Of a stretch of DNA of 64,000 nucleotides, positions 1 through 10,798 are shown piece by piece. Numbering within the stretch: position 1 is the stretch's first letter; each line of letters opens with the position of its first letter. Under the pieces are notes generated by a model that made no database searches, had not been told where the DNA came from, and was given only the letters and a program-made list of their open reading frames with translations. A program made the position numbers and the translations under genes. Source of the stretch: Rallus limicola (Eukaryota > Chordata > Aves > Gruiformes > Rallidae); the NCBI GenBank assembly GCA_022605955.1, contig JAKCOZ010000009.1, positions 1,364,001-1,428,000 of the forward strand, written 5' to 3'.

Positions 1-539
1 TTCTGGCTGGAAAGCAGGGCAAGTCATTCCCCAAGGAACACAATGCCATTGCTAATGCAGGACCTTGAGGTCTAAAATTGTTCAAAATCCAAATTTGTTT
101 ACAGTTACAGGGGAAAAGGCCATTTGGCACAACAAGCCTGCACTTTAAGCTTTATTAATCTCAGCATCCTCTCTACTTCTTCCCCGTATCGTTCAATTAA
201 TCCCCTGTACAAATAACCAGTTGTCTTGAGCTCATTTATTATATTTGCTTTAATGGCTTTTATGGAATCACTTTGCATGTATTAACTGAAGAGAGTAAGT
301 GTGAACACTTTCAGAGTGGCATGCTGTTTTGGCCACAGAAAGCTATTATTTTAATGGAAGTCTTGTGGTTATAGCCACATGAATCATTGTCACAGTGCAG
401 GGGTTAAAATGATACCACTTAAACAAACAGATGTATCTTTATCTCCTGGCTGTAGGATAGATTCACTGTCTTTTAATAGTTTATTTTTTTTTAATACAAA
501 GATTGCACTTTGTCCTAGTTGAAATCATCTCCATCGACA
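1..539. other. Non-genic single-copy sequence
   Basis: AT-rich sequence with no open frame of note, no recognisable repeat and no RNA gene. It runs directly into the candidate conserved block that starts near 540. Confidence 0.5.
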
Positions 540-1010
540 AGATGAGAGCCCTTAGTTAGGAGCTTATTAATTGATTATCTCACTAATTAGAGAATGATCG
601 CTGTTGTAGGGTTTCAAATTAATTTTAAACTACTTGAATTAAAAAAAAAATGCACACAGATTGCATCTATTGCAATTCTGAATCCAAATATAATAGTAAG
701 AGATATGAATGACAATTACCAGTTTAATTAGCCTTTCAAGACGGAAATGAATGTAGATATCACACATTGCACATCAAAACGTTCATGTCTGGTGTTTTGG
801 TGAGGGTATGAATCATGCAGGATAATTGGCAGTATATGAGGAAGATGGCTCTGGCAAATATGGCCTGCATGAGCGCTGCTGTCAGTTGTTCACTTGTTTG
901 CATCATTGCACTGAGCTAAATGCCACATGTGCAGAATCTTAATGCACTCTTATTAATTATTTTTTGATTCGGCCTTAGGAGCAAACTACAGCTTTCTTAT
1001 TAAAAGAGTT
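540..1010. promoter_or_regulatory. Candidate conserved non-coding element
   Basis: Repeat-free block rich in homeodomain-type core motifs. TAATTA or ATTAAT-like words occur near 568, 582, 621, 726 and 953, and octamer or POU-like ATGAAT/ATGCA words occur near 707 and 815. Coding potential is absent in all frames. The texture, with balanced composition, dense TF-like words and no decay signature of CR1, resembles developmental enhancers found in avian gene deserts. Conservation itself cannot be seen from one sequence, so this is inference. Confidence 0.25.
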
Positions 1011-1180
1011 TCCTCTGAAGAAAATACTCGTAATGATCTGATTGTTCCAGGGTTGCTCCCAAAAGAAAGAAAAAAACAAGAAAAAACATTGCTTGAGTAT
1101 TGGGATATATTCTTATTTAAATCTTAGAAGTGTATTTTCTCTTTCTCTCCTATAAACAAACATATGTTAATTGGGATGAG

Positions 1181-1365
1181 CAGTGACATTGACAGAGCCC
1201 TGGGACAGGCTGCCCAGGGGGTGTGGAGTCTCCTTCTCTGGAGAGATTCCAGCCCCATCTGGACGCCTCCCTGTGTGCCCTGTCCTAGGGACCCTGCTTT
1301 GGCAGGGGGTTGGACCTGATGGGCTCTGGGGGTCCCTTCCAACCCCTGTGATTCTAGGATCTCAG
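1181..1365 (+). mobile_element. CR1 LINE 3' end, 5'-truncated
   Basis: Sense-strand CR1 3' UTR. It contains the words for 'caggctgcccaggggg', 'ggagtctccttctctgg' and 'ggggttggacctgatggg', then the terminal 'cccttccaacccctgtgatt' and an 'attctagg' tail. It belongs to the same subfamily as the copies at about 28.9, 39.7 and 56.3 kb. The 5' truncation is the usual result of incomplete target-primed reverse transcription. Only about 185 bp remain and there is no ORF. The overlapping open frames on both strands are shadows of this repeat. Confidence 0.92.
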
Positions 1366-3174
1366 ATGCTGAACTTTGTTGGCATACCACACATTTAGAA
1401 CAAAGCCCAAGAATCTAAAAGAAATGACTTGCTAACGGGGTGGATGGCAGACCTTCCTCTAAGCAATCGCCCGGGAGGCTGGAGGAAGGATTTCCTGTTA
1501 CATCTCAGAGCTTACACACTGCTCCTTAAATCTGGCACTTTATCATCTTCAGAGATACAGAGAGTACCTTCTGATACTCAGGTGGATGATTTCCATCCCC
1601 AGTTTTGGGTGGGGTCTTGTGTGTGAACGTTTAACATGCAGCTGCTCAGGAAGATGTGTTAGTGAGGAGGGATGCACCAGCCAATCAATGGTGCAAATCC
1701 AACCATGCATTATCACTGTCATTCTGTTGCATAATTTATTGATACCACATTTAAAAACAAACCCAAACAAAAAAAAAGGTGTCTTGAAATATGTGAAACA
1801 TCAATGCCTGTGTCAGGAGGGAGCCACCAAGAGTGGTCCTGGTACTGGTGCAGGCATGCACACTGCCACGCTCACACAAACCATCAGGGAAAAGGGCTGA
1901 GGGATAAATGGTCCAGAGGACAAGATGCTGCAGCCAAGCTGGAGGCATGATGCAGCTAGGGATGCCTCGGGATGTCTTTGGCTTCTAACCAGATCCTAAA
2001 CTGCTGACCATCCTTCATTAGAGAGTGGCATCCCTGCACCTCATCTCTCTAGTAAGGCATTTTTCTTTCCACCTTTCTTCCCTGTTCTGTCTACTAGGGC
2101 AGCAAAGTCTGAGGTACCAGGCTGGGGACTGTAAGGAGGCTTTGCTTCTGCTGCAGCTTTTTTAGCACTCCTGCAACAGAAATATACCAGCATCTCTAAC
2201 ATTGCAACTTATTTTTAGGTGTGCTTCCCTCTAGTTCTTGCAGACTTAAAAAACCCTGAAAAACATCTCCAACTGTAGTGTATCTCTGTCCATTTCCAGC
2301 AAGGTCTCAATTCATAACATCTGTAAGATATTTCCTAAGCTATTAGATATCTTTTAGTTGTTGCTATGCCAAGGCTATCAGTTCAGTTCTTTTCACATCA
2401 AACCTCTGTAGATACACGAGTCACTACTCATAACCCAGTGAAACACCTCAGTGATATCTTCAGAACAGAAAGTGGGTCAGTGTTCAGACAGTCATTAATC
2501 TAATGAAGCGTATGATAATTGCAAACAGTCAGAGTGTGAGTCTATAGTCTATTCCCTTTAATACTAAAAATCCCAAGATGCTGAACCATCAGATATATAA
2601 TTCTGTAACTGAATGCTTATGTAAGTTCAATAGCTCAATTTTGTAAATCTTCTAGTCTCAGAAGGATACAGATTGATGATATTTGGTACTAAGTTCTCAG
2701 ATCAGCACTTACAAGGCATTTCTTAAATCTTTCTTGCCACTTTCTGTCTAGTCAATTGGAAAAATCTGTCCTGAGAGTAATTGAAAATTGCCCTGGATTG
2801 TCATTGAGTGATTTGCAGAAATACCCTTTGATTATAGTCCCAGTCAGTTTTATATTTTACTGGCCATCATGCTGCACTGAGAAAAAATAAATAAATTTGT
2901 CAGCTGTGGACAACCAGATAATTGGTGTAGTTTATTCAAAAAAATTATGTCTATTTCTGTAGGCGATCTTCTGCAAGGTTAAAAAAAAATCAATACCATA
3001 AATCCTGTTTCAATAGAAATATGATGGCCTTACAAGGTCTGCTAAACTGTATCCAAATGTTTATTTTGCTTCAACAGTACAACTTTTCTGCAGGAGGTAA
3101 AGACAGCAGCAGAGTGACATGTTCTATGCTACACTTTTTACTACACTCTAGCAGCTTCCCAAAATTACTTCATA
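1366..3174. other. Non-genic single-copy sequence
   Basis: About 1.8 kb without a recognised gene or repeat. Short open frames near 1.43-1.95 kb overlap on opposite strands and have no family resemblance or splice signals. I treat them as chance. Confidence 0.5.
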
Positions 3175-3212
3175 TGTGTGTGTGTGTATATATATATATT
3201 TATATATATAAT
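3175..3212. repeat. Compound (TG)n(TA)n microsatellite
   Basis: About six TG units run straight into about seven TA units, followed by an interrupted TTTATATATATA stretch. It is a typical vertebrate compound dinucleotide repeat and probably length-polymorphic. Confidence 0.9.
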
Positions 3213-5164
3213 GAACACTGTTTTAAAGAGAACTAACCTTGAAAATGTTGGGTACATAATCTCCTATGTCCTCTTTGTATACATAGTTGGTACGTCTGCT
3301 TATCCTCAAGAACCCAACAAACCTTTTGCTCTGGACTTGTTGGGTCGTAGCACATCATCTCTGAGATAGACTTGTTTTGGGATGCTGCAGTAGATACAGG
3401 ACAATTTGATCTACATCGTTTTCTCTACCACTGGCAAACTTCAACTCTGAGAATAACCTAATTGGTTTGAGATACCTAAAAGGTAAATACATGCTAAAGG
3501 ATCATCATGATTTGGAGACTTATTAAAATCAGTGTCTCCTTAATTCTTTGAATCCCAGTCTCCTGCTCATCAAAACATTTGAAGGATCCAGCATCAAGCA
3601 AAGAGGCTTTAATCCTAATTTGAATGCTAGATTTACCCAATGGCTGTTATTTGTGAAATTATTTTCTAGATGTTCTGTAATCATCCAACATGAAGAGATA
3701 TACTGAAAAACATTAGTAAAAAAATAAAAACTGAACTGACAAAGGAAAGTAAAGTTCCAGTGTCAGATTCTCAGGCAGAAAATAACACTAATGATAACAG
3801 AACCCTAAAAATTCACAGTATTGAGACCTGTGTTCTATGTGCAGCAGGGAAACATTTCAGGAAAGAATCTCTCACAGCTACAGTTCCAAACAGCTTTCAG
3901 ATGAGGAAACAGCAAGCCAATGATGAGGAGGTCTTGCAGGTCCAGCATCAGGCAAGCCAGCTCCTTCAAAGTGACAAATGTGATTAGATTCTAATGACAT
4001 TGTTTAAAATGAAATGGAGAAACACTAATATTCCTCTTGGGACAACTCCTGCTACTCCATCAGGAAATATCAAGACAAGACTTGGTATATAAAATGCTGG
4101 TAGAAAGACATATAGTTTGCTCTTAAAACTAAAATAAGTCTTATGCCACTTCAGTCCCTTCTTTTAGCATCCAGCCTTGACCAGACGCTAGCACTGAAAA
4201 TCTGCCCTAGCATTTGGTAGGCTGGCGTTGGGTTTGTTTTGAAATGGCCACAGGAATGTATGCAGAGAGGCTGCTCATGCCCGCAGGAATTACTGCACCT
4301 TCTCCTTCTGAAAGCTGTTCTTTTTCCTGCTGCATTCAAGTAGGCAGATAGTAGAGAAAGATGTGCACCTTCAGAAAAACTCTGCCTGAAACAGAAATGT
4401 ATTATAGCAGAATAGCTACTTATAAGCAAGGTTAATTCCTTTAGTATAAGTATGTTAATGCTGTGAATCAGTCTTCTTGCTTGATTTCGTATCAGAATGT
4501 ACTAATGGAGCTGGCTGACAGTAAGGGGAATGTCCTGAAGCTTTTCCCTTTCCAGTTTGGTAGTAAAAATCTCTTGAAATAAATTTAAATAACAACCACA
4601 AAACACATGTACTTTTGTTCCTTGGTACAGCACACAGAGTCTGGCAAGTAATAGTAAACAAACTGAACTCTGAGGCGACAATTATAAATAAACCCACCAT
4701 TTGGCTATTACAAATGAAAGCAAGTGCCTGTGGTTTTTTTTAAGGAGAAATTGCTTGTATCAGAAGGAATTCCAAATGACTGAATAAATTAGCTCAGATG
4801 AGCTATATGTTTAGGGTTTTTTAATTGGATTAAAATCCTTCAAGAGGCTTTTACTAATAGGGGAAACACCAAATCGTGAACTTCCAACCTCCAAGCAGAG
4901 ATCTGGCTGTTGATCCTGAACAAGCAGTTGCAGGTGCTGCCTCCCACTTCTGAAACTTCAAATACCCACTTCACAAATGTGAGGCTGTTTATTACTTACT
5001 GTGGCTTTCCTTGAAGGCAGACACAATCAATAGAAAAACTAGAAGTGCTCAAAGTTGGCATTGGATGTGAGAACTACTATCCATAGAGCTTCCTGTGAAA
5101 ACTGTAAGAAATATATACCACATCTCTGGGAAGTATATTGCAATATGATTGGCTTACATGAAAA
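3213..5164. other. Non-genic single-copy sequence
   Basis: No repeat family recognised. A 75-codon plus-strand frame at 3760-3987 and two minus-strand frames at 4151-4700 show no recognisable domain, and no splice sites frame them. Confidence 0.5.
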
Positions 5165-5245
5165 TGCTTGAGAGCATCCAGAGGGGGGCTACTAAGCTGG
5201 TGAAGGGTTTAGAAGACAAGTCTTATGAGAAGCATTTATCCTTTC
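5165..5245 (+). mobile_element. Short CR1 fragment (end of ORF2 region)
   Basis: The segment reads 'gagcatccagagggggg...', '...ctggtgaagggttta' and '...cttatgagaagcattta'. This matches the CR1 stretch just upstream of the 'gctgttcagcctggagaagag' block, seen for instance in the copy at 56.2 kb. Both ends decay into unrelated sequence. The fragment is older and more diverged than the other copies. Confidence 0.6.
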
Positions 5246-5786
5246 TTGTTCCCAGTTGTCTAACTAACCTAGGTCATGTAAAACCTGTGGGTGCCTTCAA
5301 GAGAAATCCTGTGCTCTTCTGTCTTCAGGTGATAAGCATTACAGGGCCATACAGATGCAATTAGATTCCTAAATTTCCCTCATATATATAAGGTATATGT
5401 TATGACTTTCAGTGTCCATGAGGTAATAACCCTCACCCACAGATCTGGCCAAACACTGGCAGTTATTTCCATGAAGGGAAGAAGAATAGTCGTAAGGTCT
5501 TGCATTAAATTGAATAAAGCCTTTTAGTGAGCTGTTTTCTGTGGCATGTCATGATGCAGTTAGCAAAGTTCCTGTTCACTAGCTGTCCTCTCTAAAGACA
5601 CATCTTTGTTTCACCTGTGTGAAATTTAATTTGTAGGTGTCATCAGTGATCATGGAGTTAGGTGGCTCTCAAATATGTACTCCAAAAGCAGGAAACTTAC
5701 TGTCTGCATCCTTGACCTTTACAAAGACATCCTCTGGTGCCTATGCCCTGACAAGGACAAAACATGGGAGTTCATTTGTGGGATTT
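5246..5786. other. Non-genic single-copy sequence
   Basis: No gene, repeat or RNA seen between the CR1 fragment and the poly-C tract. Confidence 0.5.
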
Positions 5787-5823
5787 CCCCTTCTCCCCCT
5801 CCCCCCCCCCCCCCCCCCCCCCC
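5787..5823. repeat. Poly-C homopolymer tract (C23)
   Basis: A CCCCTTCTCCCCCT lead-in is followed by 23 uninterrupted C residues at 5801-5823. The complementary strand is a G23 run. Long G/C homopolymers are rare, unstable and prone to sequencing length error. The frames through it that encode poly-proline or poly-glycine are artefacts. Confidence 0.95.
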
Positions 5824-8044
5824 ATCTGGGGACAGCAAGAAGATGGCTGTAGAGAGAAACAAACACCCAATATGAGGAAAATTTGTGAAGACTCCCATAA
5901 GAATGGTGGATAGTATACAGAATGAAAGTTGGTTTGGGCTTTGATAAAGGGAAGTCAGCCTTCCCTGTGATGAGAGACAGGGTTTTAGCCAGTCTTTGGA
6001 AAAAGCTGTCATGCCAACTAGAGTACTGGAAGAAGCAGGAGAAAAAGAATTAGTCCTTGGTCAATAGAGATGGAGGTTTTCACCAAGAGTGTCTTTGAGC
6101 ATAATTGTTTGCCTCTGGGGATGTAAAAGAATCTATATTTCTGGGGAATCAGCAGGAATGGAGGCTGCAGTATAGACAGTGCTGCAGTGCCTAAGAAGAA
6201 AGCCTGGACTAATGTTAAAAAAAAACCCCCAACCAACATACAAACTGAAACTTGTGGAAGTTTTGCTTAAGTTTTGATGAAAGTCTGATGTTTAGAGAAG
6301 CGGAGACACAGTTATTATTGATCAGACGAATTCAGGTAAGTCTGTGGTTTCACAGAACACAAAATGGCCTTAAAAACCTTTAGAAATATATGCATTTACT
6401 TCTTCCTATATCAGTGAAGAAATAGCCAAAGAGATTTGCCTGTCATCTTCTGGCTCTGAAGTACAATGCCCTTCTGAACTGGACAAGTTTCCATTCATCA
6501 ATTACAGTAAAAATTTAATAGGAGATTGAGAAATTCATAAAAAATGGAAAGAAAAAAAAAAAGTAATAATGGCTGCACAGAAAAAAAGTTCAGAAGCATG
6601 TATTTCTCCTTCCCTAATTGCATTAGCCTGACCTATTTCTCAGCAAATACCCTACTCTTGAACGGTTTTCCTGGAGGCAGTTGCTAAAGTGAAAGAGGTG
6701 TTTCTTAAATAAAACCTGGTTAAATACCCATTGATATGAGACAGCAACTGGGAGCTGAAAGAGTAGGTTCATCTCTCTTTTCCTCATGATGTGTCTGACA
6801 TGCCCCAATAGTTTTGAATCATGCTCTAAGCTGACAGGATAAGTAAACAATATGAGAATTAGACCTGTAAAGTCTAAACAAAAGCTCCACGTTCCCAGCA
6901 GCTGGAGTGCAGCAGCCCACTTTCCTTTTTTCCTTTCCTGCTACAATTTGTTGGCAAGGAGCAAGGCAAGCACATCGCAGCCAACCTCCTCCTTCTAGGC
7001 AACAAGCAGTTTACCTGGGGGATGCACATCGCTTCTGCCAGCTTAGGGCCTTGAGCCTTCAAAATCTTTCTCCTCGATGTTCTGTGGCTCACACACCCTG
7101 CTTGCAGCTGCACCAGGAGGCTGCCTGCCCTGCAGCTGGGGCCAAGGCATCACAGCTGTGTGAAGCGGCACGTATCGTGAACAATTAGGCAAAGGGATTG
7201 TGGGGGGGGGTTTATTTTACAGCTCTCCTTCCCAGGGAGGCACAGCCGTTGGAAAACAGTGAAACGCCTTCCTGCCCAAGGAAAAGGTACCTGGGCATCC
7301 GAGGCAGCAGGTGAGGTGGTTTAGTAGCAGGTCGCTGCGATTCTGCACCACGCCAGCACCTGTACCTCTTGTAAAGCTGTAGGCATTAAAAACCTCTCTG
7401 ACAGCTGCTCAGACATGAGCCAGGAGGTGCCACTGAGGAGCAGCCACCCCTGCAACTTTCACAGGGGACAGAGAAGAAACAAGGGAGAGGCTGAGCTGCT
7501 CTCAGGGCCTTTCCAACCCAAAGGTTGCGATAGATGGAGGTAGTGTGGGAGAGCAAATATCTTTGTAGCTTCCAATCTGTGCATGAACAGAATGTTTTTA
7601 TTTATAAAAGATATTATTGATGACTTCTGGTTAGCCTTTCTACTTTTGAAACACTTGGTTACCAGTTCAGCAGCTTCAAGAATTGATTTAAGTTAATTGA
7701 GAGAAGGATGCACGTTTTGGAATGGATATTCACTTCAAACATTCCATACCTAAATGTGATCAAATCATCAAGTGTAGACCTAGAAAGCCCTTTGCTGGAG
7801 GTCAGGTCCTCAGGGGCAGGTCCGAAGGAAGGGCTCCTCCTGCTCACTTTGGTGCAGCGCTCTGGCTGTGAAGGCAGCACTAAGCCACGGATGGTCAAGC
7901 TTGCTGCAGTCCTAGCAGAGGCAAAAAGCTAAAATGCACTTGAAAATATCCGTTGTTTTTGAGAAATAGGTTAGAGGATTTGATATGTACAACTGAACCA
8001 TCAGTTCAGAAAAGTAAAGCTTTCGTATTGATAGTTATCCTTTA
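5824..8044. other. Non-genic sequence, moderately GC-rich at 6.9-7.5 kb
   Basis: No gene recognised. The part from about 6.9 to 7.5 kb is more GC-rich than its surroundings, and overlapping frames open on both strands there, as expected from composition. A short G9 run lies at about 7202-7211. The end near 7510 weakly recalls a CR1 tail but is too short to call. A clean AG|GTAAGT donor-like site lies at 6335-6340 with no matching acceptor and open exon. Confidence 0.45.
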
Positions 8045-8061
8045 AATAATAATAATAATAA
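8045..8061. repeat. (AAT)n microsatellite
   Basis: Five consecutive AAT/ATA units in an AT-rich setting. Confidence 0.85.
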
Positions 8062-9573
8062 GGTATGAAATACACTTGTAATGTCTAATATTGTATTTCA
8101 GAACAACCAGCCATTAAAAAGGCAACTGTTAATAATGATTAAAAAAAATTGGAAAACTAAAACTGTGGAGGAGTAGGAAGCTGAAAGCAATACATCTCTG
8201 GTTAGTGAGAGAATTGTTATGTATGTACACTAGTCTCTGAGTGTGCAGTTGTGTATTTTTCTCTAAATAGATAGTTATAAATACTATTTGGCTGTATCTT
8301 GGACTGTGTGACATCAATCCCATGTAGAAGCAAGTACATGCTTCACATAAAGTGCACAGACCCAAAAACATGCTTTTTCTAACTAAAGAATCATCCAAGT
8401 GTTTTCAGTCATCAGTTGTTTTTAAAATTAAATGAAGTGTTGCCATTTCTACTAAGAGTATAGGTTTTTATGAGAAGGATGCAAAAGAGGATGATTTGTG
8501 AAGACTCAAATGCTCAAGGTGAAATTCTAGACAGTGGAAGTGAACTGACGGTTCCAGATGGAACCAGATAAGTAAACCCTTTTCTTTTTATACAGAAATG
8601 TGATCCACTGTTTGATAGAAGTAGCTTTGGATAGCAGAGCTTGATTATGATATTGCTTGTTAAGAAATCTTATTTATTTATTTATTTAATGGCTGTATAT
8701 GCTTGTTGAAACCAATATTTTGATATGCAACCTTCCTTATAATATAGAGTATGTTTAAGAAGAGAAATCTAAAATTGATCTCTTGCAGCAATGTTATATC
8801 TTTTCCTTGTGAATTTTTTATGTTATATGTTGTATAGCAGCTGATGCTCTTACTGGCAATGTGTGCTGTCCTGCCACTGGCATTTAAAAAAAAAATCAAA
8901 GAATTCATTTATTCCTGTTTATTTTAGTAACAACAAATTTTTCCATTATGATTTCTACATTTTTTACTCTTGAAGTTGATGTATGGAGCAGGAAAAACAG
9001 TTCGACTTTCAGGTACTCAGCAGAGGTTATGCTGGCAGTAAACAAAATCCTCCCAAACCTCTGCAGGAAGGAAGCTTGATGCAGAAGGAAAAAGGGACCT
9101 GGAATATACATTGCAATCAAGAAAGCCAAATACCATAAGGAATGTGAATGAAAGTTGTTATAGGGATATTTGGGACTGCAAATCCTTGTTTCTGCTGCTT
9201 GCAGTACACATATCACTGTCCTGCAAATGTTTACTCTCCGTTCTCTAAATGTTTACAGCAGTTAAAATGTTTCCAGTTTCAAACAAGCATATGACAGTCA
9301 TGTGGCTTTGTTTCTGCAGAATAACTATATGTAGTAAATATATGTTATATATATATAATAAAACCAAGAGAAAATCATAATATCTGTAGCTGCAATAGGC
9401 ACCAGGCATAGTAGCATATCCCTCTGTGTGAGATTTTGGTGTGTATTTATCAGATAAATGCTCAGTGTAGGATATAATGAGAACTGGGTTTGTATTTGTA
9501 GAAATACTTGCTGTTGGGAAGATTTGTAAGAGGGAGAAAAAAGTTTGCCTAGAAATACTGAACTGAAAATTGG
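8062..9573. other. Non-genic AT-rich sequence
   Basis: Single-copy AT-rich sequence with small simple repeats: (TTTA)n at 8670-8688 and (TA)n at 9344-9360. No gene or mobile element recognised. Confidence 0.5.
8670..8688. repeat. (TTTA)n microsatellite
   Basis: Four to five TTTA/TTAT units in a row. Confidence 0.85.
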
Positions 9574-9591
9574 CTTCAAAACTTTTTGAAG

Positions 9592-9777
9592 AAAAAAAAA
9601 AAAAAAATCAGTGGAAGAAGCCCTGTTTGATAATTCATCCTCCACAGCTCGGTCATCAGGCCAGTTCAGACCAAAGATTTCAGCCACAGATCCCCACATA
9701 TATATGAAGTACAAACCCTCTTTCAAGGTCTCCTTTGGGCCCAGGCAATATTTGACACTGACAGGTTGATTGTGCAT
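9592..9777 (-). other. Protein-like open segment between two A-tracts
   Basis: On the minus strand an open frame runs from 9777 down to about 9325. The first 55 or so codons have protein-like composition, with a stretch 'SVAEIFGLNWPDDRAVEDEL', and then run through a poly-T tract that encodes F residues. On the plus strand the segment lies between an A16 run at 9592-9607 and an A14 run at 9780-9793. A polypyrimidine run followed by CAG precedes the frame on the minus strand, like a splice acceptor. No good donor follows, and I do not recognise the peptide. It could be a decayed exon, a retrocopy fragment or chance. Confidence 0.2.
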
Positions 9778-9779
9778 TT

Positions 9780-9793
9780 AAAAAAAAAAAAAA
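9780..9793 (+). repeat. Poly-A tract (A14)
   Basis: Homopolymer A run. It is flanked by two copies of the octamer gtgcattt, at about 9772 and 9805. It pairs with an A16 run at 9592-9607 about 170 bp upstream. Confidence 0.85.
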
Positions 9794-10684
9794 TTAAGAA
9801 AAAAGTGCATTTTTAAAAGCTCTTTTTAAAGAAGCTCCATTATCTTCTGCAGCATGAGAACATGTAAAGAGCAGGTCTCTTTTAACTGTTCTTCAGTCCA
9901 AGCTGGTCTTCAAAGTATCCTCATATTCAGGCAGAAGAAACATTTCATCTAATAAGCTCTTCCTTGACATCTCTGATCCCTTTTACTCCTTTCCCCAGAT
10001 TAAGATTCCCCTGCAAACACAGGCTGCTGTGCTTCTGGCTGGCCTTTTACATTGCATCCACCCTATGTGGCTGCGCAGAGCAAAGCGTGAGTTGCTCTTG
10101 AACTCACTACATCATTCTAAAATACTGGTCTTATCAGCTTAATGCTGCAATAATTGTTCTTTTTTTCCTGTCTGTATCATGCTGTTTCTCTGACTGCAGG
10201 ACAGTCCCCTTATTTCTCATTCCACTTTGCTGAAAATGTTGCTGTTCCAATATGAGTTATCTCTACTGTATAGCATCTATCATTCAGAATAAACTTCAGT
10301 ATCTGAACTTTGCAGCCTCCAGAACGTTATCAGCTGCCATCCAGGTAGGTCAATCATTTATAACATGTTTAACTCCAATCCTTTATTTCCCTTCATAAGT
10401 TGCAAGGTCACCTTAAACCATGGAAAAGGGCTAAAGAGCAGGGGAAAGATGAATGGGCAAGGGAGCGGTGCGTTCCCCATCACTGTGTACAAGCAGAAGG
10501 CTATCTAAAGTACTAATAATGTCTATTAAAAAGGCAAAGTGAGCTGCACTGGTCAGTCAGATCTGTCTCTGGTCCAAGAAAATGCTGTTGCACCTGACTG
10601 CTGTTTTGTCCAGATCCACAGTTCAGAAAGCAGTTTTCCCACAACTTTTCTGGCTCCTTCCTGGGTGCTTAAGGTAAAGCCAAC
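9794..10684. other. Non-genic single-copy sequence
   Basis: No gene or repeat recognised. A CCAG|GTAGGT donor-like site near 10344 has no convincing open exon upstream. Confidence 0.5.
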
Positions 10685-10696
10685 AGGTTGGGTTTT

Positions 10697-10798
10697 TTAC
10701 TATTATCATTGTTGTTGTCTTTGTTACTATTATTATCATCATCATTATTAGCATTATTATTTCTTATTGATGCTTTTTTTTATTATTATATTATTGCT
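10697..10798. repeat. Imperfect trinucleotide (TTA/TCA/TTG) low-complexity tract
   Basis: About 100 bp of degenerate ATT, ATC and GTT triplets interrupted by T runs. It probably began as an (ATT)n microsatellite that decayed. Confidence 0.8.

Noticed and set aside
6335..6342. CAG|GTAAGT splice-donor-like site
   Set aside because: Consensus donor words occur by chance about once per several kb. No acceptor with an open, protein-like exon precedes this or the similar sites near 24942, 25544 and 42983.
7440..7530. Possible CR1 tail (ggcctttccaacccaaagg)
   Set aside because: Only one short word matches. The flanking sequence does not follow the CR1 order.
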